The position numbers and the translations under genes were made by a program. Below the pieces are notes generated by a model that saw only the letters and a list, made by a program, of their open reading frames with translations, was not told the DNA's origin and did no database searches. Positions 52,031-62,249 of a DNA stretch of 64,000 bases are shown here, piece after piece. The DNA comes from Agapetus fuscipes (Eukaryota > Arthropoda > Insecta > Trichoptera > Glossosomatidae): the NCBI GenBank assembly GCA_951799405.1, contig OX637336.1, positions 19,139,479 to 19,203,478 of the forward strand. The letters are read 5' to 3'. How positions within the stretch are numbered: the stretch's first letter is position 1; each line of letters begins with the position of its first letter.

Positions 52031-52158
52031 TTTAACAACCAAACCTCAAATGAACATAAGCTCTGCAACTTCTGTCGACCTTTCCTGAAACATTGGCAAA
52101 GTGAAAAAAAAATTACAGTGTGGGTGGTCAGCCTCATACCAAGCTATGAGTAAAGGGA
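52031..52158 (-). repeat. RTE-tail repeat, 5' half
   Basis: TTTAACAACCAAACCTCAAA to CATACCAAGCTATGAGTAAA; sits directly behind the previous copy in the same orientation. Confidence 0.8.
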
Positions 52159-52305
52159 TATGCTCAATTATCAATAAAGTTTTTGACGTATAGTAAATCC
52201 TCTTACATGTGAAAATAAAGAAGGCCTAGACACAAAAAAAAAACATTTCAAATACGCAAGTGGTCGATAATATGAAAGTGTATTTTTTATACGAAAACAA
52301 CTCTA

Positions 52306-52500
52306 ATGTTCGATCGTAGTCTAGTAGTTGACGCAACGGATTCGAATTCATAAGGTATTGGGTACGACTCCCAGGGGAGTACAAAAAAGTTATCTTATTA
52401 TACAACATACGGTCTTACAGCAACTGGGTATGACTTAACTTGGCGCTTTCTGGTGTGAGCACACAAAAAACATTCACACGTTTTCCTTACCAAATAAATC
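52306..52500 (+). repeat. SINE-T1, shortened
   Basis: TGTTCGATCGTAGTCTAGTA, GGGTACGACTCCCAGGGGAG, CTTACAGCAACTGGGT, TTGGCGCTTTCTGG, CCAAATAAATC. Confidence 0.7.
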
Positions 52501-52519
52501 AATATATTAGAACATTTGT

Positions 52520-52726
52520 TGGTGTTATGGCCGAAGGCTTCAAGTCGCTATTCTTGACTAGCGTATTTACAAAAAATAGCGCTGGTTCGAATCACGCATT
52601 TGTCTTTTGACCATAACGTCAACCCTGGTTCAAGAGATACCATTGCATACACACAAGCTTCTGTTTCGCATAGAGATATCTTGCCAGGCAAAATAGGTTG
52701 GTGAATTGTATACCTCTTCACAAATC
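52520..52726 (+). repeat. SINE-T3
   Basis: GGTGTTATGGCCGAAGGCTT, GGTTCGAATCACGCATTTG, ACCCTGGTTCAAGAGATACC, GCCAGGCAAAATAGGTTGG. Confidence 0.85.
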
Positions 52727-52793
52727 TATTTAATGTTCACGGTTTTTTGTCTAACCCTAGTGACAAAGCGACTAGGGTACAGCTACACATTTC

Positions 52794-53055
52794 GACCCCC
52801 TAGTGCTTGTTTGGCTTATCAAAAAAAAAATCAAGGATGACCTTTCAATGGATATGTCTTAAAAATTACATTTATCACATTATTCGCAACGTGAACTAAG
52901 AAAAAACGTAGAATACAATAATATGAGAGTTATTTGAAATATTTTCCAAATAAATTTCTAGTTTTCATAAGACACATTGGTCCAGTACACATACAAAGAT
53001 TGCTAATGTGAAATTACTTCTGTGGGAGATAAGCCAAGCAAGCACTAAAGAGACG
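52794..53055 (+). mobile_element. MITE M1, full copy
   Basis: GACCCCCTAGTGCTTGTTTG and GCTTATC at the left are inverted at the right (GATAAGCCAAGCAAGCAC, TAAAGAGACG). Interior TTCATAAGACACATTGGTCC and TGTGAAATTAC as in 59107-59359. No coding. Confidence 0.8.
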
Positions 53056-53344
53056 ATTTGTATTTTAGTTTCATACAATATACCGACATGGATCCTGGCT
53101 CAACGTGGCTAGTCTAATTTTCCTGTGGCCAGTTGTTGCAAGTTTATAACTGAGCTGGACACAAGTTTATGGAGCGGAAGCAAAGAGATAATCTTGTCGT
53201 GCGGTGAAACTAGAGTCTCTCGGGTTGTGTGCAGCTCATTTCTGAGCCATTTAACATTGAAGAGAGATACTAAAAAACTTTACTGTGAAAAACATTTTTT
53301 TTTGTTCAATTTTATGGACGAGAAAAATATAGTGTATAAGAGTC
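53056..53344. other. Unassigned stretch
   Basis: Possible T3-like scrap GACATGGATCCTGGCTCAAC..CCTGTGGCCAGTTG (53088-53135); no gene. Confidence 0.3.
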
Positions 53345-53638
53345 CGGTCGATAGCTCAGTTGGTAAAGTGCTTGTTGCATTCCATGCCGAGAGCTCGGAT
53401 TCGAATCCCACAGAGGGTGTCAGAAATTTAAGTGTTTATTTCAAACCCACAAAAAAAATACCGGCAAGGTTTACACAGCCGTCACAATAAATAAGTATCA
53501 CCCAACTCTAGAGCTGATAAAACATGCACTTCAAATGAAGTGTTTGGCGTAAGGTCAACCCCTTTACATGGAAGGATAAATAGGTTTCACTCGCCACATG
53601 TGACGCCTTCGGGAAGAACGCGGCAAGAAGTTACACTG
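53345..53638 (+). repeat. SINE-T2, full length
   Basis: Best head in the window: GGTCGATAGCTCAGTTGGTA (box A) and GGATTCGAATCCCAC (box B). Then GGGTGTCAGAAA, TTATTTCAAACCCAC, AAATGAAGTGTTTGGCGTAA, TTTCACTCGCCACATG, CAAGAAGTTACACTGT. Not a functional tRNA: the spacing between boxes and the acceptor stem do not fold. Confidence 0.85.
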
Positions 53639-53689
53639 TGTGTAGCTTAGCCCCGTTTTTGTGTGAGGATGATATCTTTATTGTATTTT

Positions 53690-53745
53690 CTACATAATAG
53701 AACAGCGTCGTTTTTGTGTGTGTCCTCAAGGGCCCTCCCAATCAC
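53690..53745 (-). repeat. SINE-T1, 3' scrap
   Basis: AACAGCGTCGTTTTTGTGTG then TCCTCAAGGGCCCTC. Confidence 0.5.
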
Positions 53746-53930
53746 GAATAGGATATTTTATAAAGGTGCCGTTTCAGTGCTCCCTTAAAAATGCCTACAG
53801 ATTCCGAAATCCTCACTCCGGATCGCAGCCTGTTCCCAGTTCCACTCCATCTGCCCCGCAATCCGGAAAGCACGATCCCCAAAATTAGTGCGCATTTGAC
53901 CGTGAGTCTGCGTTAACCTGACGGCACCAC

Positions 53931-54040
53931 TCCCTGACTTATATGTTGGTATAATGCTTAATACCCATACTTTAAAAAATGTTTCATTTTGCCAATGTCA
54001 CCCCTGTTTCAGGGAAGGTCGGCAAGAGTTGCAGGGCTTA
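53931..54040 (+). repeat. RTE-tail repeat, 5' part
   Basis: TCCCTGACTTATATGTTGG to GGCAAGAGTTGCAGGGCTTA; cut off by the adjacent foldback-type sequence. Confidence 0.8.
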
Positions 54041-54079
54041 TTAACTTTATTAATGGTTATCATTTCGGTAACATTCTAG

Positions 54080-54330
54080 AACGGCACAGTGACAAGACGA
54101 CAAATGACAAAACGACACATTTTAGAATAAACAATGACAGTACATCACATGACAAAATATCACTATGACAAAACAACACAGAAAACAAATCACACTGACA
54201 AAGTGCATGAGTTCCATTATCTTATGTTTCTCATGTTTCACTTTTTTGTCATGCCGTTTATGGTGTTTTCTGCTTTGTGATGTTTTGTCATGTGATATTT
54301 TTTTATGTGATCTAATTGTACCTACTACAT
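54080..54330. repeat. Satellite-arm repeat block 1
   Basis: GACAAAACGACACATT-type short repeats switch at about 54200-54240 to their complement (TTTTGTCATG). The region GAGTTCCATTATCTTATGTT and the following block recur at 54625-54740. Confidence 0.7.
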
Positions 54331-54364
54331 AGAAAAAAACAACTAACAAAAATCTGCAACTACA

Positions 54365-55120
54365 TAATTTGAATATTAAATAAGTCCAATAGATGGGGCA
54401 ATTAGAAGAGCCTCTGCTTGGCAGAGAGACAAAACGACACATAACATAACGATGCATGACATAACGACACATGACAAAACGATATATAACTGAACGGCAC
54501 ATGATAGAACAACACATGACAGGACATCACAATGACAGTACATCACATAACAAAACATCACTACGACAAAACATCACTATGACAAAACCACACACAAAAT
54601 ACATCACACTGACAAAATGCATGAGTTCCATTTTCTTATGTTTCTCATGTCTCATGTTTTTTGTCATGCCGTTTATGGCGCTTTCTGCTTTGTGATGTGA
54701 TGTTTTTGCTTGTGATGTTTTGTCATAGTAATTTTCTGTCATTTAAAAAAAAAAAAAAAAATTAGGCGGATTTACTTGGTGAGCGCTGTTTTTGTGTGTA
54801 TCACACCTCAAGAGCCCTATGCGAGCTTGGTCGTAGCTGTAGAAAGCGCCAATTCTCAAGCAAGACCCAGTTGTTGTAACGCTGGATGGACCTTTTGATG
54901 ACCGGTCTTTGGTAAAGGTGTATGAATTTTTGCTCCGCCGGGATTCGAACCCACGACCTTCCAGTTACGAGTCCGTAGTGTTACGGACCGTGTGTCGTGT
55001 GTCGTTCTATCATGGAACCATAATTTCACACACAGCTGTTTTGAAAATCAACCCTCTCGCATTAAAAGCAGAGGCTCTACTAACTGTCCCATCGATTGGG
55101 CTGATTTAAAATTCATATTA
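54365..55120. mobile_element. Foldback element with 45-50 bp terminal inverted repeats and satellite arms
   Basis: The left end AATATTAAATAAGTCCAATA..GAAGAGCCTCTGC (54372-54416) is inverted at 55068-55119 (GCAGAGGCTCTACTAACTGT..GATTTAAAATTCATATT). The left arm consists of ACGACACATGACAAAA repeats and the right part of the complement. A T1 SINE (54763-54992) is nested in it. Related to 12660-13640. Confidence 0.7.
54763..54992 (-). repeat. SINE-T1 nested in a foldback
   Basis: GGATTTACTTGGTGAGCGCT, TGTGTATCACACCTCAAGAG, CTCAAGCAAGACCCAGTTG, GGTAAAGGTGTATGAATTTT, CCGGGATTCGAACCCACGAC, GTTACGGACCG. Preceded by a poly(A) run. Confidence 0.85.
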
Positions 55121-55606
55121 TCTAGTTCAAAATATTTGTCAGTTTCGTTTTTCTTTATGTAGGCCAATTAGTCCCGGCCGAAAGCCGTAAATGTCGTCAT
55201 TTCCTGAAAAAAAACATGGAAATAATAATACGTTATATTTGTTGTTAATTATATAGCGTGTGGAGTACACGTTCTTGCTTAAAAATAGCTTTATTAGAGG
55301 TGCGATAAAAAAAGGTAGGCTACCCTTAAAAACCCAGTTGTGTACTTTAAAATTCACATCAAGCACAGTCTTCACAATAATAGTATTGCAACTAAGACAG
55401 CGTCTCTAGTGATCGTTTTAGTTTCCGTATATTTTTTAGGAAAACACAGTGATTAAGTTGAAATAAAAGTTGTATACTAAAAGTACGGCAATCGGAGGGT
55501 GTTTTAATCACTAGTATTTAATAGGGATGTTATGGATATGAAGGTTCGTATATTGGAATAATATTATTTCGGTTTTGGATACGGATAAGGATTTGGAATC
55601 TATATC
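55121..55606. other. Unassigned stretch
   Basis: No gene recognised. It ends in a GGATACGGATAAGGAT-like run next to the RTE-tail copy. Confidence 0.35.
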
Positions 55607-56075
55607 TATAATCTAAGTTCCAAGCATATATTCATTTAAACCTCTCAGATGTATGCCCACAAACCAACACGTCGCACGCTTAATAATAAAGAGAAATAAC
55701 TCGAAAATTGGGAAAATCTTGTAAAGAGATTTTGTAATAAAACGCAAGAACAATGCGAGAAGAATAGGTAGAAAGCGACAGCCGTTCAATTTGGACGAAT
55801 ATGACCAAGATAAAACATCGGCCGCCTTTTTCATCTCATACAAGTTGTACTGGTTGTCTGAACTTAAAACGTGATTTCCCAACATTCTTGTTATTTGAGT
55901 TATTGCTCTTTATTATTAAACGTGCGACGTGTAGTTCGCGCTTACAAATGCTGAATGCGTACTTACAAATAAAATCCAAACCTCAAATGAACATAAGCCC
56001 CACAACTTTTGCCGACCTTCCCTGAAACAGGGGTGACATTGGCAAAGTGAACCATTTTTTACAGTATGGGTGGTT
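55607..56075 (-). repeat. RTE-tail repeat split by a MITE
   Basis: Outer parts 55607-55672 and 55927-56075 read as one continuous copy (AACCAACACGT then GTAGTTCGCGCTTACAAATG) once the insert is removed. Confidence 0.9.
55673..55926. mobile_element. 254 bp MITE with ACGT target duplication
   Basis: Starts CGCACGCTTAATAATAAAGA, ends with its complement (TCTTTATTATTAAACGTGCG); the TIRs run for about 30 bp (to AATAACTC / GAGTTATT). ACGT flanks both sides (55669-55672, 55927-55930). No coding capacity. Confidence 0.9.
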
Positions 56076-56231
56076 TCGGATAATCGGTTAGATGTTTTCG
56101 GATATAATTGGCGGTTGATCTGTAATGCTGGCGGCTAGGGTTTATTAAATTGGAATTTGTTTTCTGTTTTAGTTTTGATGTCCATAGATATTATTATTTA
56201 TTTATTTAAAAAATGTAATTTGTCGTGTCTG

Positions 56232-56474
56232 TTCCTTGACTTATAGGTTGGTATGCGACTGACCACTCATCCTGTAAAAATGTTTCACTTTGCCAATGCC
56301 ACCCCTGTCTCAGGGAAGGACGGCAAGAGTTGCAGGGTGTATGTCTATTTGAGATTTGGTTTTTGTGTTGTAGGTTCAGATGCGGCATTGTACGTGTCTG
56401 GTTGTGAAAACGGATGAATTGTGAATCTCTAATGTAACATATCTTTGCAACTTAGATAAGATTAGATTAGATTC
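56232..56474 (+). repeat. RTE-tail repeat
   Basis: TTCCTTGACTTATAGGTTGG to GCAACTTAGATAAGATTAGA. Confidence 0.85.
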
Positions 56475-56607
56475 GACTTTTTTAAGAAATTGTAAATATA
56501 AAAGACATGGAAAGAAGAAAATAAGTAATAGGAATTTTGTTCTAGGCCATCATTTCGTTTTGAAATTAATCATATGAGTGATTAAATCAGCTATGTATGT
56601 ATTTACG

Positions 56608-56698
56608 TACAAATGAAAATATAGCCGTGGTGGCCTTGGCAAAATTGAACCTAGTTTTTACAGCGCAGGGGGTCAGGTTCATACCTATTAGTCAAATA
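56608..56698 (-). repeat. RTE-tail repeat, 5' scrap
   Basis: GTACAAATGAAAATATAGCC, CCTTGGCAAAATTGAACC, GGTCAGGTTCATACC, TTAGTCAAATAA. Confidence 0.6.
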
Positions 56699-56699
56699 A

Positions 56700-57196
56700 C
56701 ACAAAAATTTCGCATAATCGAAAAACATAAATGAAAATTAAAATTAAGCTTAATTAAATAAAAGTTAAAGTTGAAATTCAATACTCTTCCCATTTTTTTC
56801 GGTCCTTGCATAATCCTTTCATTTCGCCATTTAACATTCCTTATTTTTATAACATTATTGAATGTAATACGACACTTTTATACATCGGTTTCGGTTGCGG
56901 ATACACATATTTTTTCGGATATCCGATAGTTTCGGTCACGGATACTGATATCCGTAACATCCTTGGTATTTACGGTCAGGGAAAGCTGTGTGCGTATGTA
57001 GGTGCCAACTTTAAACAGGGGATTTCAAACTTTAAACGGGGATGATCGATTACGCCTACAAAATATTTTAGCTGTAAAAAATACTGCGCTTGAGAAACTT
57101 TGGGTAATATTTATAACAAGGTAAATCATTTTTTAAAATACCTATCTATCTATTTTTGTATAAGTCTCACAACGCAACAATGCTACACATGTAGTG
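56700..57196. other. Unassigned stretch
   Basis: 56885-56965 carries imperfect TTTCGGTTGCGGATAC units (also near 55575 and 56075). The 79-codon frame over it is a by-product. No gene. Confidence 0.35.
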
Positions 57197-57498
57197 TAAT
57201 AATAATAATAATATTAGGATGATTTATTTGGTGAGCGCTGTTTTGTGTGTATCACACCTCAAGAGCCCTCTGCGAGCTTGGTCGTCGCTATAGAAAGCGC
57301 CAATTCTCAAGCAAGACCCAGTTGTTGTAAGGTTGGATGGACCTTTCAGTGACCGGTCTTTGGTAAAGGTTTATGAATTTTTTAACCCAGCGAAGAGCAC
57401 ATTCGAAATATAAATGGTATATTTTTGTGCTCCGCCGGGATCCGAATCCACAACCTACCATTTACGAGTCCGAAGTGTTGCGTTTACGGACTACGGAC
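57197..57498 (-). repeat. SINE-T1, full length
   Basis: AATAATAATAATAATATTAG tail, then GATTTATTTGGTGAGCGCTG through GTGCTCCGCCGGGATCCGAA and CCATTTACGAGTCCGAAGTG to CGGACTACGGAC. A complete, little-changed copy that defines the family. Confidence 0.9.
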
Positions 57499-57504
57499 TC
57501 CCCG

Positions 57505-57725
57505 AATGAGAGACGCGTGTGACGAGTGGAACTTGTTCATTTTACTGTTAAGATGCTGGTCCTACGCCAAACACTCATTTCTTGTAAAGGCTGAGTAAAC
57601 TTTTCCTGTTATTTACTTTGGGTTTGAAATAAACACTGAAATGGGAAATTCGTTTCTAGCAGCGATTGTAGGATTCGAACCCAAACTCTCAGCATAGAAT
57701 TCAAGCACTCTATCAACTGTACAAC
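57505..57725 (-). repeat. SINE-T2
   Basis: TGACGAGTGGAACTTGTTC, CTACGCCAAACACTCATTTC, GTAAAGGCTGAGTAAAC, GGTTTGAAATAAACACTG, GTAGGATTCGAACCCAAAC, CATAGAATTCAAGCACTCTA. Confidence 0.8.
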
Positions 57726-57734
57726 TAGCAAGGA

Positions 57735-57806
57735 TGAAGCTCGCAGAGGGATCTTGAGGTGTTTTTTTACACAAAAACAGCGCTTCCCAAATAAATCTTC
57801 TCAATA
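57735..57806 (+). repeat. SINE-T1, 3' end
   Basis: GAAGCTCGCAGAGGGATCTT, CACAAAAACAGCGCTTCCCA, AAATAAATCTTC. Confidence 0.75.
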
Positions 57807-57811
57807 TTTAT

Positions 57812-58131
57812 TTATTTATTTATTTAACAAATATACATGACTGACAGTGAGACACCAAAACGTCACAATACATAAAACATGGTAGACATACGAGAACAAT
57901 ATACAGATCCACAGATACATAATTCTACGCATCCATACGTCGTTCTAATAAACATACAGACTCAGATAGTAAGCGATCCACACCAGTTGTAAATATATCC
58001 AGGTGTAGGGCTGAGGAGGTCAGAGTATTGAGCAGCGACAGTGCGCGCACTACCCAAGACTGACGGAGAACATTGGTTCGGCAGGCGGGGATCATGAAAA
58101 GGTCATGAACATGTATCAGTGGCGAGGGGTG
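57812..58131 (-). pseudogene. LINE 3' end with last 68 codons of ORF2
   Basis: Minus-strand frame from 58131 to the stop at 57925-57927: HDLFMIPACRTNVLRQSWVV, RALSLLNTLTSSALHLDIFT, ending ERRMDA. The R-TNVLR..R.LSLLN..LDIF pattern is typical of the C-terminus of insect LINE RTs. A 3' UTR of about 90 bp and an AAATAAATAAATAAAT tail follow (57812-57835). An in-frame TGA lies just upstream of 58131, so the copy is 5'-truncated or decayed. It looks like a third relative of the RT elements at 5432 and 33053. Confidence 0.65.
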
Positions 58132-58764
58132 TCATATAAGCCGATTCCCATCGGTTTCCCGTTTAAAATGAGGCAACAATGATAATCAAGTAGACTGCAT
58201 GGTTTCAATGGGGAAAAATTACGTATTGTTTCTTTGGTTTTCAATGTATTCTTTTACTTTGTGCCTATATTTTTTAACTACTTTGTTACATCATTTTAAA
58301 AGAGAAGCCAATGGGAACCGGCTTGTATGGCACCGTTCACCACTGGTATGTATATGTATACCGATACTGCTTCTTTAGTTACAAAGACACATAAAACAAA
58401 AGAAAACACATAATGAAAATAACCATTTTTTTTCTGAAAAATCATAATTTTTTTCTTGTACTTTTTTTCAAATGAGAAAAAAAATGTCTAAAAATTCATG
58501 GAAATACCAAAAACAAGCTCATTATTTTCTGAGTATTTTCCAGTATAAAGAATGAATAAACAAGAGATGTAAAATCCACAGCCCAAACAAAAGAGATTTT
58601 CTCATAAATTAAGTGACGCTTTGCTTTTAATTTCCCAACACAAGTTTGCGCCTCCACGGCTCTAGGATATCTTTCAGACTTGTTTGTTTTCGGGAGTTTG
58701 CTTTAGAATAAAGATTTTAAAAGAATAATAAGTAATGTATATTTGAAGTCGTGGAATGAATTAC
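58132..58764. other. Unassigned stretch
   Basis: About 630 bp, AT-rich, no recognised feature. Confidence 0.4.
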
Positions 58765-58790
58765 TAAGGCCGGTTATTTTCAACGTTAGC

Positions 58791-59046
58791 TATTCCTTGA
58801 CTTATAGGTTGGTATGAGGCTGACCACCCATACTGTAAAAAATTGTTCACTTTGACAATGTCACCCCTGTTTCAGGGAATGTCGGCAAGAGTTGCAGGGC
58901 TTATGTTCATTTGAGGTTTGGATTTTATTTGTAAGTACGCATTCAGCATTTGTAAGCGCGAACTACACGTGTTGGTTTGTGGGCATACATCTGAGAGCTT
59001 TAAATGAATATATCCTTGCAACTTAGATTATAGATTATATAGATTA
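58791..59046 (+). repeat. RTE-tail repeat nested in a MITE
   Basis: ATTCCTTGACTTATAGGTTG to ATTATATAGATTAGC. Near-consensus. TTAGC on either side may be its TSD. Confidence 0.9.
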
Positions 59047-59106
59047 GCATAGTGACTTTATACTGTATGATAACGAGTTTTTTTTTATCAGTTTGATGTC
59101 ACATAT

Positions 59107-59359
59107 GGTCCCCCCAGTGGTCGTTTGGCTTATCTATCATTTGATTCAATGACGACCTTTCAATTAAATTGTCTTAAGAATTACATTCTACACAATTTGA
59201 GGTTAAAAAAAACGGGTAATAATGTGAGATTTGTTTTTTTTTAATTTTTTTAAATCAAATTCCAGTTTTCATTAGACACATTGGTCAAGTGCACATATTT
59301 CCATAGCTCATGTGAAATTACCTCTGATGGAGATAAGTCAAACAAGCACTAAGGGGACG
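59107..59359 (+). mobile_element. MITE M1, full copy, flanked by 19 bp direct repeats
   Basis: GGTCCCCCCAGTGGTCGTTT at the left, AAACAAGCACTAAGGGGAC at the right. The direct repeat ATCAGTTTGATGTCACATA lies at 59087-59105 and, with one change, at 59360-59378. Confidence 0.8.
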
Positions 59360-59419
59360 ATCAGTTTGAAGTCACATAACGTTGAAAATACCGGGCTTTA
59401 AGAATGGATAGGTACTAAT

Positions 59420-59540
59420 ATAATTCAAAAGTTGCAAAGATATATAAACATTTTTGATTCATATTACATGCATGCCCATAAAAGACACGTGTAAGTTTGC
59501 GTTTTTTTTTTAAATTAAAATCCAAATCCCAAATGAACAT
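59420..59540 (-). repeat. RTE-tail repeat, 3' part
   Basis: AATTCAAAAGTTGCAAAGAT, ACATGCATGCCCATAAAAGA, TTAAAATCCAAATCCC. Confidence 0.7.
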
Positions 59541-59619
59541 ATTAATGCTTTTTGACAATTATACTAATTTTACAACTAAACAAATTTCAAAACTTAATTT
59601 AGCTCGGATATTTCACGAA

Positions 59620-59715
59620 CTGTTTAGAGAGAACTTACATCAGTCTCGACGTTTCGTCGGCGACGTAACCAACGTCTTCAGAGAACATCCTCTCTGCACG
59701 AGACGACTGAGGATG
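59620..59715 (-). repeat. Short repeat with CTGAAGA-hairpin-CGAAACGTC motif
   Basis: On the minus strand: CTGAAGACG, a GTTGG / CCGAC stem, then GAAACGTCGAGACTG (59641-59681). This is the canonical form of the hairpin seen in the other families here; the surrounding repeat is too short to classify. Confidence 0.5.
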
Positions 59716-59739
59716 AGAAAGAAATATTAATGCTATTGC

Positions 59740-60034
59740 GATGATTTATTTGGGGAGTGCTGTTTTTATGCGAAACACACCTCAAGAGCCCACCGTGAGC
59801 TTGGTCGTTGCTATAGAAAGCGGAAATTCTCAAGCAATACCCAGTTGCTGTACGGCTGGATGGATCTTTGGTCACCGGTCGTTGGTAAAGGTATACGAAT
59901 TTTTCAACTCAACAAAGAGCATAATTATTTGAAAATATAAATGGGATATTTTTTGTGCTCCGCTGCGCTAGGATTCGAACCCACTATCTTTCATTAACGA
60001 GTCTGAAGCGCTCATCTTGTGACTACAGACCGTT
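59740..60034 (-). repeat. SINE-T1, full length
   Basis: GATGATTTATTTGGGGAGTG, CGAAACACACCTCAAGAGCC, CTCAAGCAATACCCAGTTGC, TGTGCTCCGCTGCGCTAGGA, TGACTACAGACCGTT. Confidence 0.85.
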
Positions 60035-60339
60035 TAACCTTAATTTTAATTTTCATACATTTATTTTGTGTTTAGTTGGATTTTAATTAAAATATCAACA
60101 TAAAAGAATACTCAAAAGAGTGTTAACTCACATAAATATGTCTCTGAATAGAGCTTTATAGGTGTTTGACTTAATTATTAAGCCGGTACTAAGTTCTGGA
60201 AATAATTAACAATCAAAAGATAAACATAGAATCCAAAGGTGAGGGCTAGGTTCGCCTTAATGCTTTATGTTTCGTATTGAGAGTGAAAGTTGTATTCAAT
60301 GTTGTTTTAATCACATGCTGGTCTTTTCATAATTATTGT

Positions 60340-61310
60340 ACATATGTGAAATAATATGAAAGTTAACCGTGTTAAAGGTTTGATTAGACCACTTTGAATA
60401 ATAGTTTTGTTTAGTTTATTTTGAGAGACGTATTCAGATACAACTTAATCACTTAATATTAAATTACTTTATTATGAAATTGTCTCCTAGTTAAAGGTTG
60501 ATTAAGCTTTTCCGAATTACGTTTTTTGGTGTTTAGTTTAACATATTTATTCAGAGAAAACATTTAAAAACTTTTATGATTTATTTCGCGTTCACTTTTA
60601 ACAAAATTTCGGGTGTATTTATTTTTTAGTATCTATTTTAAACTAATTGATTAATTATATATGGTTCACCCTGTAACTTCTGTATTGGTGGCTTCACGGC
60701 TGGGGCGTCAGTGTGGAGATTCACTCTTCACATAACCGCCGCCCGTATACATGACCAATGCCTAATCTTGCATGCTCCAGACCATACGAGATGCCTCTCG
60801 AATGGATGTTTTCAGAGAGTACGAGAAGTACCAACAGTCTACACACACACATTCACAGCAAGTAAGCACTCCCAGACACACACAATCATAAAAATACATA
60901 GACATGAACTTATGTAGGTACATATGTAAAAATACTTATACATTTGTAAAAACAATATATTAATTTATCTCGAAATATTATCCAAATTACGGGGTTTTAA
61001 TGCCTGACGAAGCCATTCTGAATCATCTTTTTGTAGAGTTTAGTTATACAGGCGTATTCAGAAAGAATTTAATCAATGGTTATTTAGTCAACTATTACGA
61101 AATAATCTTGAAGTAACGAGTGTTGAAAGCCTAATTACTCCACTTTGAATTGCCTTTTTGTAAAGCTTAGTTTGACGAGCGTATTCAGAAAGAATTAAAT
61201 CAATTGTAATTCAGTCAATTGTTATGGAATAAACTTCAAGTAACGAGCGTTGAAAGCCTGATTACTCCACTATGAATTGCCCTTATGTAGAGTTTAGTTT
61301 TGTACTGGGT
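60340..61310 (+). repeat. Dispersed-tandem repeat, unit about 120-127 bp, two blocks
   Basis: GTATTCAGAAAGAATT at 61054 and 61181 (period 127), with diverged relatives at 60430 and 60549. Units include GTTGAAAGCCTGATTACTCC, ACTTTGAATTGCC and GTAGAGTTTAGTTT. The intervening 60600-60990 is unrelated and partly CA-rich. Confidence 0.7.
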
Positions 61311-61439
61311 TAGGTCATTACTTCACCTTCCTTTACGATATCCAGGTATATCATTTGAATGACCTAGTATCAAAGAAGCACAATTGCATTTTTGTGATTA
61401 AATTATATTTTATTATCTAAATTTCCGGCAGTAACTTTG

Positions 61440-61840
61440 TGAATGTTCATTTTTAAAAATTTAAATAAAATTTACTTTTTGGGTTTATTTTGTACGCAAC
61501 CAGTTTCGGGAGAAGCAGTACCTCCTCCCATCTTTACCTTACATTTCATACCTGAACTGAATTTCAACAGTATTGAATTTGTTTCAAAGATATTGCTACA
61601 GTTTACGGTTTCAATTTAATACAAACTTTGGTTGACTTCTTTCACACAATTTATTTTTAAATTTAGTTCACATTTGATTCGTTTACAGAGTTAACTTTAC
61701 TTTACAGTCGCTTGACCATTAGCTTGATCGTTAGCTCGGCAGCTCAGATACAAGTCTCTCTACAAAGCATCTCGGTCTCTATATTTTATACGTGTTAAGA
61801 GTTATTCTGGTAGATGCGACACCATCCCAGAATATTATTT
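61440..61840 (-). other. LTR-like or retroposon-end relic
   Basis: On the minus strand a TATA-like TATAAAATATAGAGACC (near 61785) and AAAGTAAAGTTAACTCTGTA are followed downstream by AAGATGGGAGGAGG..CTCCCGAAACTGGTTGCG and AAAATAAACCC. The second part carries the recurring hairpin motif. Element identity unknown. Confidence 0.3.
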
Positions 61841-62249
61841 TTAGAAGTGATTACTCACACAAGATTAAACAAATACTAGTAAAATCATACAGTTCTAAAA
61901 ATTTACATCTAGAGACACATACACACTGTGAGGGTTTTTCCTCTCTGTCCTGCTGATTGACACAATTAATAATATAACATACACACTTTAATATGTTTAC
62001 TTTTATTTCTTTCACAATGTATACACAATTAACCACAGCACAATAATATTAATTATTCTTAATTACACAGGCTTGTGGCTATCCCGCCTGGCAAGCTTCT
62101 CCTCTCTTTTCTATCTTCTTTTGTTTTCCTTTTCATTCAAATTCAAATCTCATGTTCCATTTTACCTAACAAACAAATCCATCTCGTTACAACACTCATT
62201 AAAGAAAAAACACACAGCCACACAATCATATATTCGTAATAATACATTA
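61841..62249. other. Unassigned stretch
   Basis: No gene or named repeat seen. Confidence 0.35.

Larger units (their letters stand above)
58765..59400. mobile_element. Outer MITE carrying a nested RTE-tail repeat and M1
   Basis: The left end TAAGGCCGGTTATTTTCAAC then GTTA (58765-58788) is inverted at the right (TAACGTTGAAAATACCGGGC then TTTA, 59377-59400). TA next to each tip could be a 2 bp TSD (Tc1/mariner-like), but this is weak. No coding. Confidence 0.6.

Noticed and set aside
53345..53420. Functional tRNA gene
   Set aside because: Box A and box B are present but the acceptor and anticodon stems do not pair, and the same head recurs in a dozen copies with a common SINE body.
54122..54517. 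131-codon minus-strand frame rich in Cys, Arg, Tyr
   Set aside because: It is translation of the ACGACACATGAC satellite arms.
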